From: Anaerolineaceae bacterium
GTDB lineage: Bacteria > Chloroflexota > Anaerolineae > Aggregatilineales > Phototrophicaceae
Assembly (NCBI GenBank): GCA_002702065.1
Contig: NZXX01000003.1
Span: forward strand, 1 to 47,669
Reading direction: 5' to 3'
DNA: 47,669 bases
Shown: piece by piece, positions 18,249 through 27,564 of the stretch
Position numbering within the stretch: position 1 is the first letter of the stretch
How the letters are laid out: each line of letters begins with the position of its first letter
Translations under genes and position numbers: made by a program
Notes under the pieces: generated by a model
Told to the model about the DNA's origin: nothing
Databases searched by the model: none
The model's input: the letters and a program-made list of their open reading frames with translations, nothing else

Positions 18249-19181
18249 CTACCCTTTATGTTCCCATATGTGATTACAGACAGAACAATATAATTTTTGC
18301 CCAATTCTAGATTCTTTTCCAACACTTGAGCCACCAGTTAAATTTTCTATCATTTGAATAAGAGGATGCAACCCTAGTGTTATAACTGCTAGAAATGGGT
18401 TACACCCTGTATTTTCGCTTTTAACGGACTCATACCCACACTTGGGACATGAAATGGCTTCGGGATCTTTTGTATAATAGATGGTTACATCTGGATGGGC
18501 GTTGATTATGTCGACTGTAAGGCGATCAACAAGATGAGAAAATTCTTGACGTGCGCGAGGTGATATCGCACTCGTATCTATAATTGCATTTATAGCTGAA
18601 CCAATTGCTATTGCTACAGAGGGTTTTTTAGCAGCATTATAATAAGCAAATTTCATAGCCTCAACTAGAGGTTGCATATGTTCTTTAATGAAAGAAATAC
18701 CGAGTGATACAGTAGCTTTTTTTCTTTTCTGTGCTTTTTCCATACCATCTGCAAGACCCTGACCTATACCACGACCTAAAGCTTCGCCGATACCCTCGTT
18801 TGAATATCGAACAGTAACTCCTGAACTCATTGTTGACTGAACGACGCCTTCGTTTTCTGCCGTGTAGTGTGTTTGGAGCGATTGAGCGAATGTAGAAGTA
18901 AGTGAAGCCATTTCAGTAGCAATCCATAAAAGTCGTTCAGGATCATCATTTATCTCCCGACCTTTATCTACATATGAAAGCATTTCTTCAAAGCGATTAT
19001 TGGAATATGTGGAAAGCCATCCTGCTGACATTCCCTTCAAGGTATAAGCTTCAGCTGATATAGGTAAGGCAGTTTTTTCTAAAAGAATTTTGCTAGATAT
19101 TTGATAAGTTTCCGCGTAGTTACGCGCTTTATAAGCTAATTGTGCTGCTTCTAATAAATGAAGTGCTTGAGTTGCATCCAT
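18249..19181 (-). CDS. Hypothetical protein with helical-repeat N-terminus and C-terminal zinc ribbon
   Basis: 310 residues, not recognised. The first 110 residues look like TPR-type helices (ALHLLEAAQLAYKARNYAET and following). A Gly-rich segment (GIGEALGRGIGQGLADGM) could be membrane-associated. The C-terminus has two Cys pairs, CPKCGYES and CSVCNHIW, about 60 residues apart, as in a zinc ribbon, with a hydrophobic stretch between them. It sits between defence genes in AT-rich DNA, on the opposite strand to the TIR-NB-ARC gene. It may be a stand-alone defence or accessory gene. Confidence 0.6.
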   Translation of the reverse strand: MDATQALHLLEAAQLAYKARNYAETYQISSKILLEKTALPISAEAYTLKGMSAGWLSTYSNNRFEEMLSYVDKGREINDDPERLLWIATEMASLTSTFAQSLQTHYTAENEGVVQSTMSSGVTVRYSNEGIGEALGRGIGQGLADGMEKAQKRKKATVSLGISFIKEHMQPLVEAMKFAYYNAAKKPSVAIAIGSAINAIIDTSAISPRARQEFSHLVDRLTVDIINAHPDVTIYYTKDPEAISCPKCGYESVKSENTGCNPFLAVITLGLHPLIQMIENLTGGSSVGKESRIGQKLYCSVCNHIWEHKG

Positions 19182-19731
19182 TTTTCAGCTTCCAAACTCT
19201 AACCCTAGAGCGTGTTATGCACTTTTTAAATTGAGCTTGCTATACTGTGCAATTTTTGATGCATTTGACTAATTACAGATATATAGCTCAAATAACCCTC
19301 AGTTACCAGTATGGAATAAATAGTAAAATAAAAACAATAGAATAATTAGCGTTTCGCAATGGCGGGGTTTGGTCAAGGTCAATATTGATGAGCGGTGATT
19401 GGCAGATGATACGATCACCGGGTGGAGCAGTTTGGATACAACTAAATGGTGATATAGCTGATGGCCCGCCAAGGCCAACACCAGAGGAGAAGTTTGAAGG
19501 GGGAGGCTGAGGAGCCGAGTGAGGCAGACTAGAGATTTTATGTAAAAAATGTAATAGATTTACTACTGATAAACGGACTTACAAAACCACAGCTTGGATT
19601 TAAGCAATCAAGGTCATATCCAACCCAAAATCTTTACCGGAAAGGCGGCTTTCCAATACAAAAAAGCCCCAAATCACATGAGTATTTCGGAATCGGTCTT
19701 CCTTGAGGAGCGAACCAGAAAACTGCTAGTG
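19182..19731. other. Gene-free stretch, 550 bp
   Basis: No supported gene on either strand. It contains a small hairpin at 19639-19654 (GGAAAG/CTTTCC, 4-nt loop) near the 3-prime end of the ABC-3C operon, a possible weak terminator. Otherwise nothing recognisable. Confidence 0.45.
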
Positions 19732-21669
19732 CTATAGCCAACTTTCAGGTATTAGAGCATTTCCATCTCTCCAGGGGCCACCTTCAATAATTGCTTCCTG
19801 GAATTCCTCATTATCTAGGTTTGCATGATCTAGAACGATAATCTGCAAGCCAACAGTCCTCGACACCTCGAAAAGAAGATCAAACATCCTACTAACTGCA
19901 ATCCGATCTTCGTCTGCCATATCGAAATCTGGTTGGTCGATTTGTTCATAAACTTCAGGAGGAAAATAGACTTGTGTTGGCTGATCTAGAATTAGAAAAC
20001 TAGGTACAGGACGGGTCTGCTCCAAGAAATATTTATGTAGTGCGAGCAATGTTATCAGATGCGAACCGAGATGGTTGGCTGCACTACCCATATTTTGATC
20101 CATCACAATAGGCACATCGGGCCTATCAGCTACTACAGTTAACCTATTCAAATCAAGGCGATATGGCCCTTCATGTTCGAGTTCCAACATACCCGACAAT
20201 CTTGTCATTTCAGTACCAATAATATTGAGAATAGATGATTTTCTGTCCTCGATAATAGAAGTATCTAACTGATCTTCGATTGCGCGAACTTCGCCTTCAA
20301 GTTGTTCAACCGTTTTTCTTAGATCAGAAGCCTCGTCATCAGTTTCTGGCGTTACATCAAGGTAATAACTTATGCGCCCCACCACATGAGCAATGCGTGC
20401 ATTTGTATCCCTGTATTGTTGAGCTATTGCTTGTTCTTCTATGACTGCCTGTAAGTCGAGTTCTTTTTGTTGAATTAGGACCCTCAATTGCTCAAGCTCA
20501 TCTTTCAAGGTTCTTATGTGGTTATCGAGTTCGGGTTTCTCTCGATTAACCGTACTGAGTTCACGATGCAAATTTTCCAGGGATTGCCTAATCGCTGCTA
20601 CTGAAGGAGGCTGTTGTGAATGGTTAGCGCCGCAGATAGGGCAAATCTCTTCTGTGCCATTGTCCTCATCGAACAAGTTAATTGACGCTAATCTGTCTAT
20701 TTGCTCTGCGGCTTCAATAGTATAGCCGTCGGCAGAATGTACAAAGGCTTCTGCCGCCTCTATAGCGTATAGTTTTTCTTGGAACGCCTGGCGGAACTGT
20801 GCCAATTCTTCCTGTTGTTCAGAGAGAAGATCATCAATAACAGGTGGTACTATCGTGGGTTGCCAGTTCCGCGTTGTAGCAAAAATTTCAGTAACAGCCT
20901 CTGGTGTTTCTAGGGTTACATCAGGTTCAATCAGACCAACCTGTCTGGCTTCAATTACGAGGCTTTGCCTGCGATTTGCCCTCTCAACGGTATAACTTTC
21001 TACTTCTTCGAGATTGCGTCTTGCAAGTCTCAGTTCTCTCTTCTTAGCATTTAGGTCACTTAATAACTGAAGGCGATCTTCCTGAATAACGCCGAGGAAA
21101 TAAAGTATCGTATCCTTTATGGCCTGTGGGATAAATTGTTCATTTTGACGATAAAAGAGCACATCCCTGTTTGCAATGACACTCTGCGGCTGAAATAGAT
21201 AGTGCTTTGTATGCTTGATATTAGCCTGTAAAGGTTCTCTGGTTTGACCTTCGGGAGGGATATTTAAGTTCGGTGAAATATTCAACCTGCGTGAAAGTTC
21301 ATCGCTAACGGCATCATCAGTAGAATTGACCCTCAAATCCGGTAGATTGGGAATTGCTATTTGGGGAGCAATTTCATAATAGACTTGGCTCTGACTATTT
21401 TGCCCAAAGTCGGGTTTTGGTTTTGCGATAAGCACTTCCATATCATGGAGTTGATATAGAACGGCATACCATTCGACACTGTCCCTGATTATACCTGCCG
21501 CTACTTGGAAGGTACTCCTACCCAGACAATAGTCAATAATATTGATAATAGATGATTTTCCTGTTTTGGATTGGCCCGTGATGATATTGACAGAATTCAA
21601 TCTGAAGTTTATGAAACGTTGCTCCCCATTTGCATTGTACAGAATGATGGACTTTAATTGCATAGTCAT
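19732..21669 (-). CDS. ABC-3C system ATPase component (DUF3732, SMC/Rad50-like)
   Basis: About 645 residues. The N-terminal P-loop GQSKTGKSSIINIIDYCLG is typical of DUF3732 proteins. A long coiled coil follows, interrupted near the middle by a CPICGANH zinc-hook-like motif. The C-terminal ABC half ends with the Walker B region LILDQPTQV. DUF3732 ATPases are the ATPase partner of ABC-three-component (ABC-3C) defence systems. The start is the ATG at 21669, which overlaps the upstream stop as ATGA; a GTG five codons earlier is also in frame. It is the second gene of a two-gene operon with the effector fusion. Confidence 0.88.
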   Translation of the reverse strand: MTMQLKSIILYNANGEQRFINFRLNSVNIITGQSKTGKSSIINIIDYCLGRSTFQVAAGIIRDSVEWYAVLYQLHDMEVLIAKPKPDFGQNSQSQVYYEIAPQIAIPNLPDLRVNSTDDAVSDELSRRLNISPNLNIPPEGQTREPLQANIKHTKHYLFQPQSVIANRDVLFYRQNEQFIPQAIKDTILYFLGVIQEDRLQLLSDLNAKKRELRLARRNLEEVESYTVERANRRQSLVIEARQVGLIEPDVTLETPEAVTEIFATTRNWQPTIVPPVIDDLLSEQQEELAQFRQAFQEKLYAIEAAEAFVHSADGYTIEAAEQIDRLASINLFDEDNGTEEICPICGANHSQQPPSVAAIRQSLENLHRELSTVNREKPELDNHIRTLKDELEQLRVLIQQKELDLQAVIEEQAIAQQYRDTNARIAHVVGRISYYLDVTPETDDEASDLRKTVEQLEGEVRAIEDQLDTSIIEDRKSSILNIIGTEMTRLSGMLELEHEGPYRLDLNRLTVVADRPDVPIVMDQNMGSAANHLGSHLITLLALHKYFLEQTRPVPSFLILDQPTQVYFPPEVYEQIDQPDFDMADEDRIAVSRMFDLLFEVSRTVGLQIIVLDHANLDNEEFQEAIIEGGPWRDGNALIPESWL

Positions 21670-23354
21670 GGGCGTATTCCCCACATAATAAAAACAGTCT
21701 TCACTGATCCAGACTGTGCAAACCAGCGACCGACAAAGCCAGCCCGCCTTTCAATATCTTTCACTTCTGTTTCAAGATTAGGCTCGACCGCAACAAGATT
21801 TTTTCTTGAAAGTCTCTTTGATGTGCTAACCAAATTGCCTTCATCTGTTATGGCAATTGCGCCTTTTTGCAGTCCAAAGGATAGCCCTTCTTTAGAAATC
21901 TTCATTATGTCCCGTGTTCGATGAGCAAAACCAATACGAGCTTCTGGATTTTCGCGTAGCCAAACATGTTGTTTTTTGCTAATGTTTCGCGGCAATAATT
22001 CGCGGGTGGGTTTATGGAGAATAATTGGAAGGATCAGGAATAGTAGCGCAAAAGGCAAACCATCTACTTTCTCATTCTGGAAATTCTTTATAGCATCACG
22101 AAGTAATCCTGCGCAGAATGCAGGATTGAATAGATGAGCAACCTCGCTGGGCCTCCTTTCCCAATCAGAATTCGGTTCAGGAAGCTCTATTATTTCCTGA
22201 AGCCGCCTCACAAATTCTGGATGCCACCAAATACGAGGAGGATCATCATTTGCTAACATATGGAAACTTCCCCTCATCACATAGGGGGCCCTCACTTGAG
22301 GGCGGATAGCAAGATCGGCTTGTTCAGCCCATTGGAAAAGTTCTCTCCCTTGCCGCTGTAATTCCTGTTCTTCCTCGGTGTCATATTCACGCCAAAGTCT
22401 TTCTCTTTCTAGCTCATCAATGAGGTCTTTTTCATAGTTTTCAAGCTCACTTATGTTTACAAGCCGTTCTCGTTGCCAACGGGATCGCTGCTCAAATGCT
22501 CGATAATAATCACGAATGGCGTTTTCGATCTGTTTGTTTTTAAGAGCGATGATTTTTAGTTGTGCTACAAATCGTCTCTGATCTGTTTCTGGATCTGGTG
22601 GTTCCGGCGGCTCACTATGTAGAAAATCAATGGGAAGCGCGTCTGGAAGAAACTGCTCGTTAATGTCAACAATGTGGTCGATGAGTTCTATCTTGCTAAT
22701 GGTATGGGTCTTATGTGTTTTCAGGTGACGTACTACACGATCAAACCACCAACCTTCCAAACGAGCATATACAGCTTCCCTATGCTCTAGTCTAACTTGT
22801 AGGCGCTGCTTTATTTTTTCGCTTGTATCTATAATGTCTGAAGAGCCATCCAATACTTGAATAGCATCAACCAGCGCTTCTCGTTGAGCTTCTGTTAAAT
22901 TCTTATAGGCTGTAAATGATTGTGTGAGTTCTTTGTTAGTTGAGGTATTGGCTAATTTGAGAAGATCATCAGCGATGCGTTTACTGTCGCGACCTGTGCG
23001 TGGTCTTAGATGCTTTGTTATGGAAGTCTCAGTCTCAGGGGCAGTGGCGGTGGTGACCAAGGTCAAAATGATGTCATCGGAAACCCTTTTTTTGGCAATA
23101 TATTCACTCCATATACGGAGCGTCTTCCATAGGTCAGGACTGAGACTGGTTAGGCTTGCTTGACTGTCTATGTGATGCTTGAGTTGCAGCAGTTCGGTTG
23201 CTGTCCCATCCACTTCAAATACGACATCATCCAACTGTTCGAGGGCAAGTTCAGTTTCCTCCTTCTCGGATGACAGTAGAAGATACAGAGCATATCTTAT
23301 TTGATATAGATAACCTAGGGCAGGCGCTCTAGCAGAAAAATCAGTATCTGCCAA
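21666..23354 (-). CDS. ABC-3C effector (Cap4/Mrr-like nuclease domain) fused to middle component
   Basis: 562 residues. The N-terminus has the pattern GYLYQIRYALYLLL, then DDVVFE and ELLQLKHH, with Asp43, Gln57 and Lys59 as candidate PD-(D/E)xK nuclease residues, as in Cap4/DUF4297-type effectors. The middle part is charged and helical. The C-terminal third has LFNPAFCAGLLRDAI and LPIILHKPTRELLP, the pattern of the small separate middle component of ABC-3C systems. Effector and middle component therefore seem to be one polypeptide. The start is the TTG at 23352-23354 with AAGG upstream; no in-frame ATG precedes the nuclease motif. Expected role: ATPase-gated DNA cleavage on infection (inferred). 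Confidence 0.8.
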   Translation of the reverse strand: MADTDFSARAPALGYLYQIRYALYLLLSSEKEETELALEQLDDVVFEVDGTATELLQLKHHIDSQASLTSLSPDLWKTLRIWSEYIAKKRVSDDIILTLVTTATAPETETSITKHLRPRTGRDSKRIADDLLKLANTSTNKELTQSFTAYKNLTEAQREALVDAIQVLDGSSDIIDTSEKIKQRLQVRLEHREAVYARLEGWWFDRVVRHLKTHKTHTISKIELIDHIVDINEQFLPDALPIDFLHSEPPEPPDPETDQRRFVAQLKIIALKNKQIENAIRDYYRAFEQRSRWQRERLVNISELENYEKDLIDELERERLWREYDTEEEQELQRQGRELFQWAEQADLAIRPQVRAPYVMRGSFHMLANDDPPRIWWHPEFVRRLQEIIELPEPNSDWERRPSEVAHLFNPAFCAGLLRDAIKNFQNEKVDGLPFALLFLILPIILHKPTRELLPRNISKKQHVWLRENPEARIGFAHRTRDIMKISKEGLSFGLQKGAIAITDEGNLVSTSKRLSRKNLVAVEPNLETEVKDIERRAGFVGRWFAQSGSVKTVFIMWGIRP

Positions 23355-23492
23355 CTGAATTTGGCCTTGATCTATTCCAACTCTTCAGATGTTAAGATTA
23401 ACTCAAATGCAACAACGTGGCTATTTTTCACATCTTTGCTTCTTGAGGGTAATTTGCTTCTAATAAGTATACAACAATGTATCTGTATTGCT

Positions 23493-23820
23493 CTAAACAT
23501 CTGTCTCTACATCATCTCGTCTGCCGATAGTGCGATACACGGTCGAGGGATCAACGCCCAACGTTGCGGCGACATCCTTGACCTTGATGTTTGGGTCTTT
23601 CAGCATCGCTTTGGCTTTGGCAATGTCGCTATCGGAGAGTTTTCGGGGCCGCCCCCCTACCCTGCCATGTTCTCTCGCAGCGGCTAACCCGGCATTGGTT
23701 CGCTCCCGGATCATTGCTCGACAAAAACCTTTCGCAGCCCGCTTTGTGGAGCGCGTCCATCTGCAAATCAGGGTTTTGATATTGGGTTGAGATCCGTGCG
23801 TATCCGATTAACATAGGCAC
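23493..23820 (-). pseudogene. Tn3-type serine resolvase, internally deleted and frameshifted
   Basis: The N-terminal segment reads MLIGYARISTQYQNPDLQ then MDALHKAGCERF. After an internal loss of roughly 100 codons, including the second active-site block, the sequence resumes in another frame with IRERTNAGLAAAREHG, GGRPRKL and the helix-turn-helix IKVKDVAATLGVDPSTVYR. It is a transposon remnant next to the ABC-3C operon. Confidence 0.85.
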
Positions 23821-24138
23821 ACCTTATGAGCACGTTGCAATAATGTGTCTCAGTGTAGCTTTTGCACGATAAGGTTCAACAGACAGTTTTGCAATGCAGA
23901 TGTGGGGAGATGCAGTCGATTTTTCCATGCGAATTGTCATCGTGCAAAAACCGACGTTTTTAAGAATAGATTTCCTCTTAAATGCCCTATCCTGCTCTAT
24001 TGGCAATTTTAGGCCCAGGAGTTTCATGTCACGATAAAGCGCGATATCCCGACTGGTTGCGCGCAGCGCAACCAGTCGGGATATCGCGCTTTATCAGGTA
24101 ATGAAGGGTTATAACAGCCTAGACCCGCTGCCGCAACT
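23821..24138. other. Gene-free stretch with a long perfect hairpin
   Basis: No gene seen. The main content is the 63-bp inverted repeat at 24033-24095, listed separately. Confidence 0.5.
24033..24095. repeat. Perfect 30-bp-arm inverted repeat (cruciform-forming)
   Basis: Arms 24033-24062 and 24066-24095 are exact reverse complements over 30 bp with a 3-nt centre (GCA). The left arm begins GATAAAGCGCGATATCCCGA. It is far longer than a normal terminator and has no clear T-run on either side. It lies between a dead resolvase and the pentapeptide operon. Possible roles: end of a mobile element, a recombination or replication site, or a very strong bidirectional transcription barrier. Confidence 0.85.
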
Positions 24139-24321
24139 TCAGGAATCGGTATACCAAAAGGGCAGCTCATGCGAAGCAAATAGCTCATCCACTATGATCG
24201 TATCGCTTAAAGAGGGTGCAAAATCGGAAGCCGAGAGCCTCGAGATTACAACTGTCTCCAGTTTATCCTCCTGCCCTACCCAAGCTATGACAATCCGGGT
24301 TAGTGAAGTTTGGCGTATCAT
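24139..24321 (-). CDS. Small hypothetical protein coupled to the pentapeptide gene
   Basis: 60 codons, starting at an ATG (24319-24321) that overlaps the pentapeptide gene stop as ATGA, which suggests translational coupling. The sequence (TRIVIAWVGQEDKLETVVIS, then SLSDTIIVDELFASHELPFW) has normal protein composition but no family I know. It might be a true small partner or a fragment of a longer protein cut at the hairpin side. Confidence 0.4.
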   Translation of the reverse strand: MIRQTSLTRIVIAWVGQEDKLETVVISRLSASDFAPSLSDTIIVDELFASHELPFWYTDS

Positions 24322-25052
24322 TCATCAGCTATGGAGAAGTCGTCAAAAATCACGCCGAAGCGTTCGCTTAAATCAAAAGTGGTCAACTCGGGTGACCAGT
24401 ATATGCCATCGGGTAACATGGTTTCTTCGTTAAATTCGGTATCCCCCAACATCGCGTCGCTCAGATCAACAGACACCAAGATCGCGCTGCTCAGGTCAGT
24501 GCCCAGGAGTCTCGCGTTATTCAGGTTAGCACCAAACAAGCTTGCACCACTCAGATTGGCAACGCCCAAATCCACGCCGCTTAAGTTGGCCTGAGACAAG
24601 TCCGCGTTGCTAAGATCGATCTCATACAAGCTTGCGCCGCTAAGATCGACCTCAGATAGGTTCGCGCCACTTAGGTTGGCCTTAGACAAGGTTGCGCCTT
24701 TAAGAAGTTGTTCTTCGTCATTAATCAGCCAACCACGCTTCCGCATCTCATCAATTGCACTCAATGCTGTATCATGTGCTCGACTTCCGGCATTGCGCAC
24801 CAACTGCTCCTTGTACTCCCTCAAAGACCGCCTCTCGGCCAAGTAGTTCAGCAAGCCGACCGTGACACCAATGCTCAGGATCTCGGTATAGATGTTTACT
24901 GCATAGCCATTGTCACCAGCGAATAATAAACTGCCAATCCAGACACCTAGACCGATCAGGAGTACAGCCAGCAATACCCGGTTAAACAGTTCCTGCTGCG
25001 CCTTTGTCCATTGCTTATCCCGCCAATCTTGCTCAAGTTGTGGGGTTGCCAT
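24318..25052 (-). CDS. Pentapeptide-repeat protein with two transmembrane segments
   Basis: 244 residues from the ATG at 25050-25052, with AGGG upstream; longer frame-open starts upstream are less likely. The N-terminal half has two hydrophobic helices (FNRVLLAVLLIGLGVWIGSL and IYTEILSIGVTVGLLNYLA). The C-terminal half is about 17 tandem A(D/N)LxX pentapeptides, such as KANLSGANLSEVDLSGASLY, forming a right-handed beta helix. Such proteins can act as adaptors or bind DNA-like surfaces. Its position among TIR and ABC-3C genes suggests a defence accessory role, but nothing here proves it. Confidence 0.8.
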   Translation of the reverse strand: MATPQLEQDWRDKQWTKAQQELFNRVLLAVLLIGLGVWIGSLLFAGDNGYAVNIYTEILSIGVTVGLLNYLAERRSLREYKEQLVRNAGSRAHDTALSAIDEMRKRGWLINDEEQLLKGATLSKANLSGANLSEVDLSGASLYEIDLSNADLSQANLSGVDLGVANLSGASLFGANLNNARLLGTDLSSAILVSVDLSDAMLGDTEFNEETMLPDGIYWSPELTTFDLSERFGVIFDDFSIADE

Positions 25053-25293
25053 GTTCCCTGCCCTCTTTGCATTTTCTAATAAGAATAGCTCATGTTGTCG
25101 TGCGGTAATGACGGCACATCTGGGTGATAATCCATCGTATGGCGCGGATAATGTCAGGCCGATTGTGGGTGGAAGAGGGTTTACATCACGATAAGCGATA
25201 TTTATCGGGCGGAGAAACACTCCGTTGTGGTAACTCAAAAAAGGTCTTAATATCTAATTTTCTGCATCGCTCCAATCTTAGGACTGTAGATAA

Positions 25294-27342
25294 GTGGAAA
25301 GTCCCAGCAAAACTGTCTTCATAAGCTATCGACGCAACGTTAGTTGGGCCCTGGCTCGATACATTTACGATAAATTAGAAGGCTATGGATATGATGTTTT
25401 TCTCGATGTTGCCACAATTCGGAGCGGGAAATTTCCAGAAAAAATACTAAACCAAATAAAGTACCGTTCACATTTCTTAATACTGCTTACACCAGGAGCA
25501 TTAGAACGTTGTACTGAACCGGATGATTGGGTTAGGCAGGAAATTGAGTGTGCAATCGAACATGATCGAAACATTATTCCGCTCATAACTGGCGACTTCA
25601 GATTTAGCGATTATGAAGAAGTGCTTCAAGGCAACCTTGCCGAACTATCTTCATACAATGGTCTACTAATGTATCCCGAATATGTGGTTGAAGCGGTTGA
25701 GAGATTGCACCGAGAGTATTTAAGTGTGCCGATGCCGTTTGCTACCGAAAATGTATCTCGACGAGACCTACAACTCGCAAGCGAAAATAAAGAAGCAGTT
25801 TCAACTGAGCCAATTTTTAGAGATGAAGAAGTTGAGGCAGAAGGTCATTGGATACGCGGCGTCATTTACATGAATTTGGGAGATCTTGAGAGTGCTGTTT
25901 CCGAATTCTCAAATGCCGTGTTAAATGATGCTACATACGTTGACGCATACATTGATCGTGGGTCGTGTTATACGAACCTCGGAAAGCCACAGCTTGCCCT
26001 AGCTGATTTCAACCGAGCAATCGCAATAAATCCTAAGCTATCTCGGGCCTTTAATAATCGTGGTATTGCACATGCAATGCTCGAAGCCTTTGAAGCAGCT
26101 ATAGACGATCATAGCCAAGCCATAGCACTTAATCCTCAAAACTACCTTGCCTACAATAATCGTGGTATGGCGTACTATAAGTTAGGTGATCTTGATGCTG
26201 CAATCTCTAGTTGTACGAGAGCCATTGAGATCAATCCATATTATGTGGCAGCGTATAGTAATAGAGGAAATGTTTTTTCAGACCAAGACAAATTTGATGC
26301 GGCCTTAAAGGATTTGGATTTTGCTATTGAACTTGATCCTAACTCAATAGGTGCTTATAACAACCGAGGTCTAGTTCATAGCAAGATGGTTAATCTGGAA
26401 GCAGCAATTGCCGATTTTACCAAGGCAATCGAGATTGATCCTCAGATATACATTTCTTATTACAATCGTGTTGGCGTTTACCTAAGGATGCAAGACTATC
26501 AAAGCGCTGTCCTTGACTACACATCTGCCATTGATTTGGATGGTGAAATTGCTGAGTTATTTTCAGGGAGAGGCATAGCCTATGCTCAGCTCGGGAATGT
26601 AACGGAAGCGCTATCTGATTACGAAAAAGCCCTTGAACTTGATCAGTTTTCGACTGATGCCCTGCTAGGCCGTGGTTGTGTTTATCGAGAAACATTCAAA
26701 TTGGATGCTGCCATCAATGATTTTACAAAAGCAATAGATTTGCATCCCAACGATAGATTGCTCGCAACATTACACAATGAGCGCGGCTTAGCTTATAGAA
26801 CACAGGGAAATCTAAAGGCAGCCATAACTGATTTCTATAAGGCAATTGAAATTAATTCAATAGCTACCGATGCTTGTTTGTATCACCATAATTTGGGATT
26901 GATACACATGGAACAAGGTGATTTTGAGACTGCGTTGAAGGATTACTCTAGTGCCATAAATTTGTGTCCACAAGACATAGATAACTACAAAAATCGATGC
27001 GTTATCTATATAAAGCAAGGCGATTATGATAAAGCCTGGAATGATATTAATAAGGTAATGGATTTAGTGCCAAATGACGCAGAAAATTTTTTCAACCGTG
27101 GGTGTCTATATCAGTCTATAGATGACATACTGAATGCTTTGAATGACTTCAAAAGATCAATCCAACTCGATAATTCATATCCTGATCCTCATCTCTATCG
27201 GGCTCTATTGTATGAAGGACAAAAGAAGTATAAAAAGGCTATCAGGGACTTCGAGCGATATCTTCGCAAAGGTGGTGGTGAGAAATTTGGCAATAGAGGT
27301 CTTATTCAGAGCAAGATTGCTGAGCTAAATGCGCTATTATAG
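25294..27342 (+). CDS. TIR domain fused to TPR repeats
   Basis: 682 residues. The TIR domain (about 6-130) begins KTVFISYRRNVSWALARYIY and has DDWVRQEIECAIEH, with the probable catalytic Glu. From about residue 180 to the end run roughly a dozen or more 34-residue TPR units with the pattern AYNNRGMAYYKLGDLDAAI. TPR superhelices bind protein or peptide ligands, so this looks like a ligand-sensing TIR effector. The start is a GTG at 25294 with AGGA about 11 nt upstream; no ATG precedes the TIR fold in this frame. It is transcribed alone, divergently from the pentapeptide gene. Confidence 0.88.
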   Translation: MESPSKTVFISYRRNVSWALARYIYDKLEGYGYDVFLDVATIRSGKFPEKILNQIKYRSHFLILLTPGALERCTEPDDWVRQEIECAIEHDRNIIPLITGDFRFSDYEEVLQGNLAELSSYNGLLMYPEYVVEAVERLHREYLSVPMPFATENVSRRDLQLASENKEAVSTEPIFRDEEVEAEGHWIRGVIYMNLGDLESAVSEFSNAVLNDATYVDAYIDRGSCYTNLGKPQLALADFNRAIAINPKLSRAFNNRGIAHAMLEAFEAAIDDHSQAIALNPQNYLAYNNRGMAYYKLGDLDAAISSCTRAIEINPYYVAAYSNRGNVFSDQDKFDAALKDLDFAIELDPNSIGAYNNRGLVHSKMVNLEAAIADFTKAIEIDPQIYISYYNRVGVYLRMQDYQSAVLDYTSAIDLDGEIAELFSGRGIAYAQLGNVTEALSDYEKALELDQFSTDALLGRGCVYRETFKLDAAINDFTKAIDLHPNDRLLATLHNERGLAYRTQGNLKAAITDFYKAIEINSIATDACLYHHNLGLIHMEQGDFETALKDYSSAINLCPQDIDNYKNRCVIYIKQGDYDKAWNDINKVMDLVPNDAENFFNRGCLYQSIDDILNALNDFKRSIQLDNSYPDPHLYRALLYEGQKKYKKAIRDFERYLRKGGGEKFGNRGLIQSKIAELNALL

Positions 27343-27564
27343 ATAGTTCTCACATTCTTAGAGACTGTTGTGCAGTGTATTTGGTGAAGTGATAGCAAAA
27401 GGACGAAAACCCACGCTAAGATGCAACCCGGAAGCGCTCTTCCCTGAAACCAACTAGTGTTTTTGGCGCAGAATCGGGCAGTTTGAGTCGATTTATCTGC
27501 CTCAAACTGCTTCACGAAAGGTGAGGCTGGTTTTGACACGCTGAAATCATTCAAAGTCATCCGA

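Noticed and set aside
23493..23820. Functional resolvase for multimer resolution
   Set aside because: The middle of the catalytic domain is missing and the two halves are in different frames.
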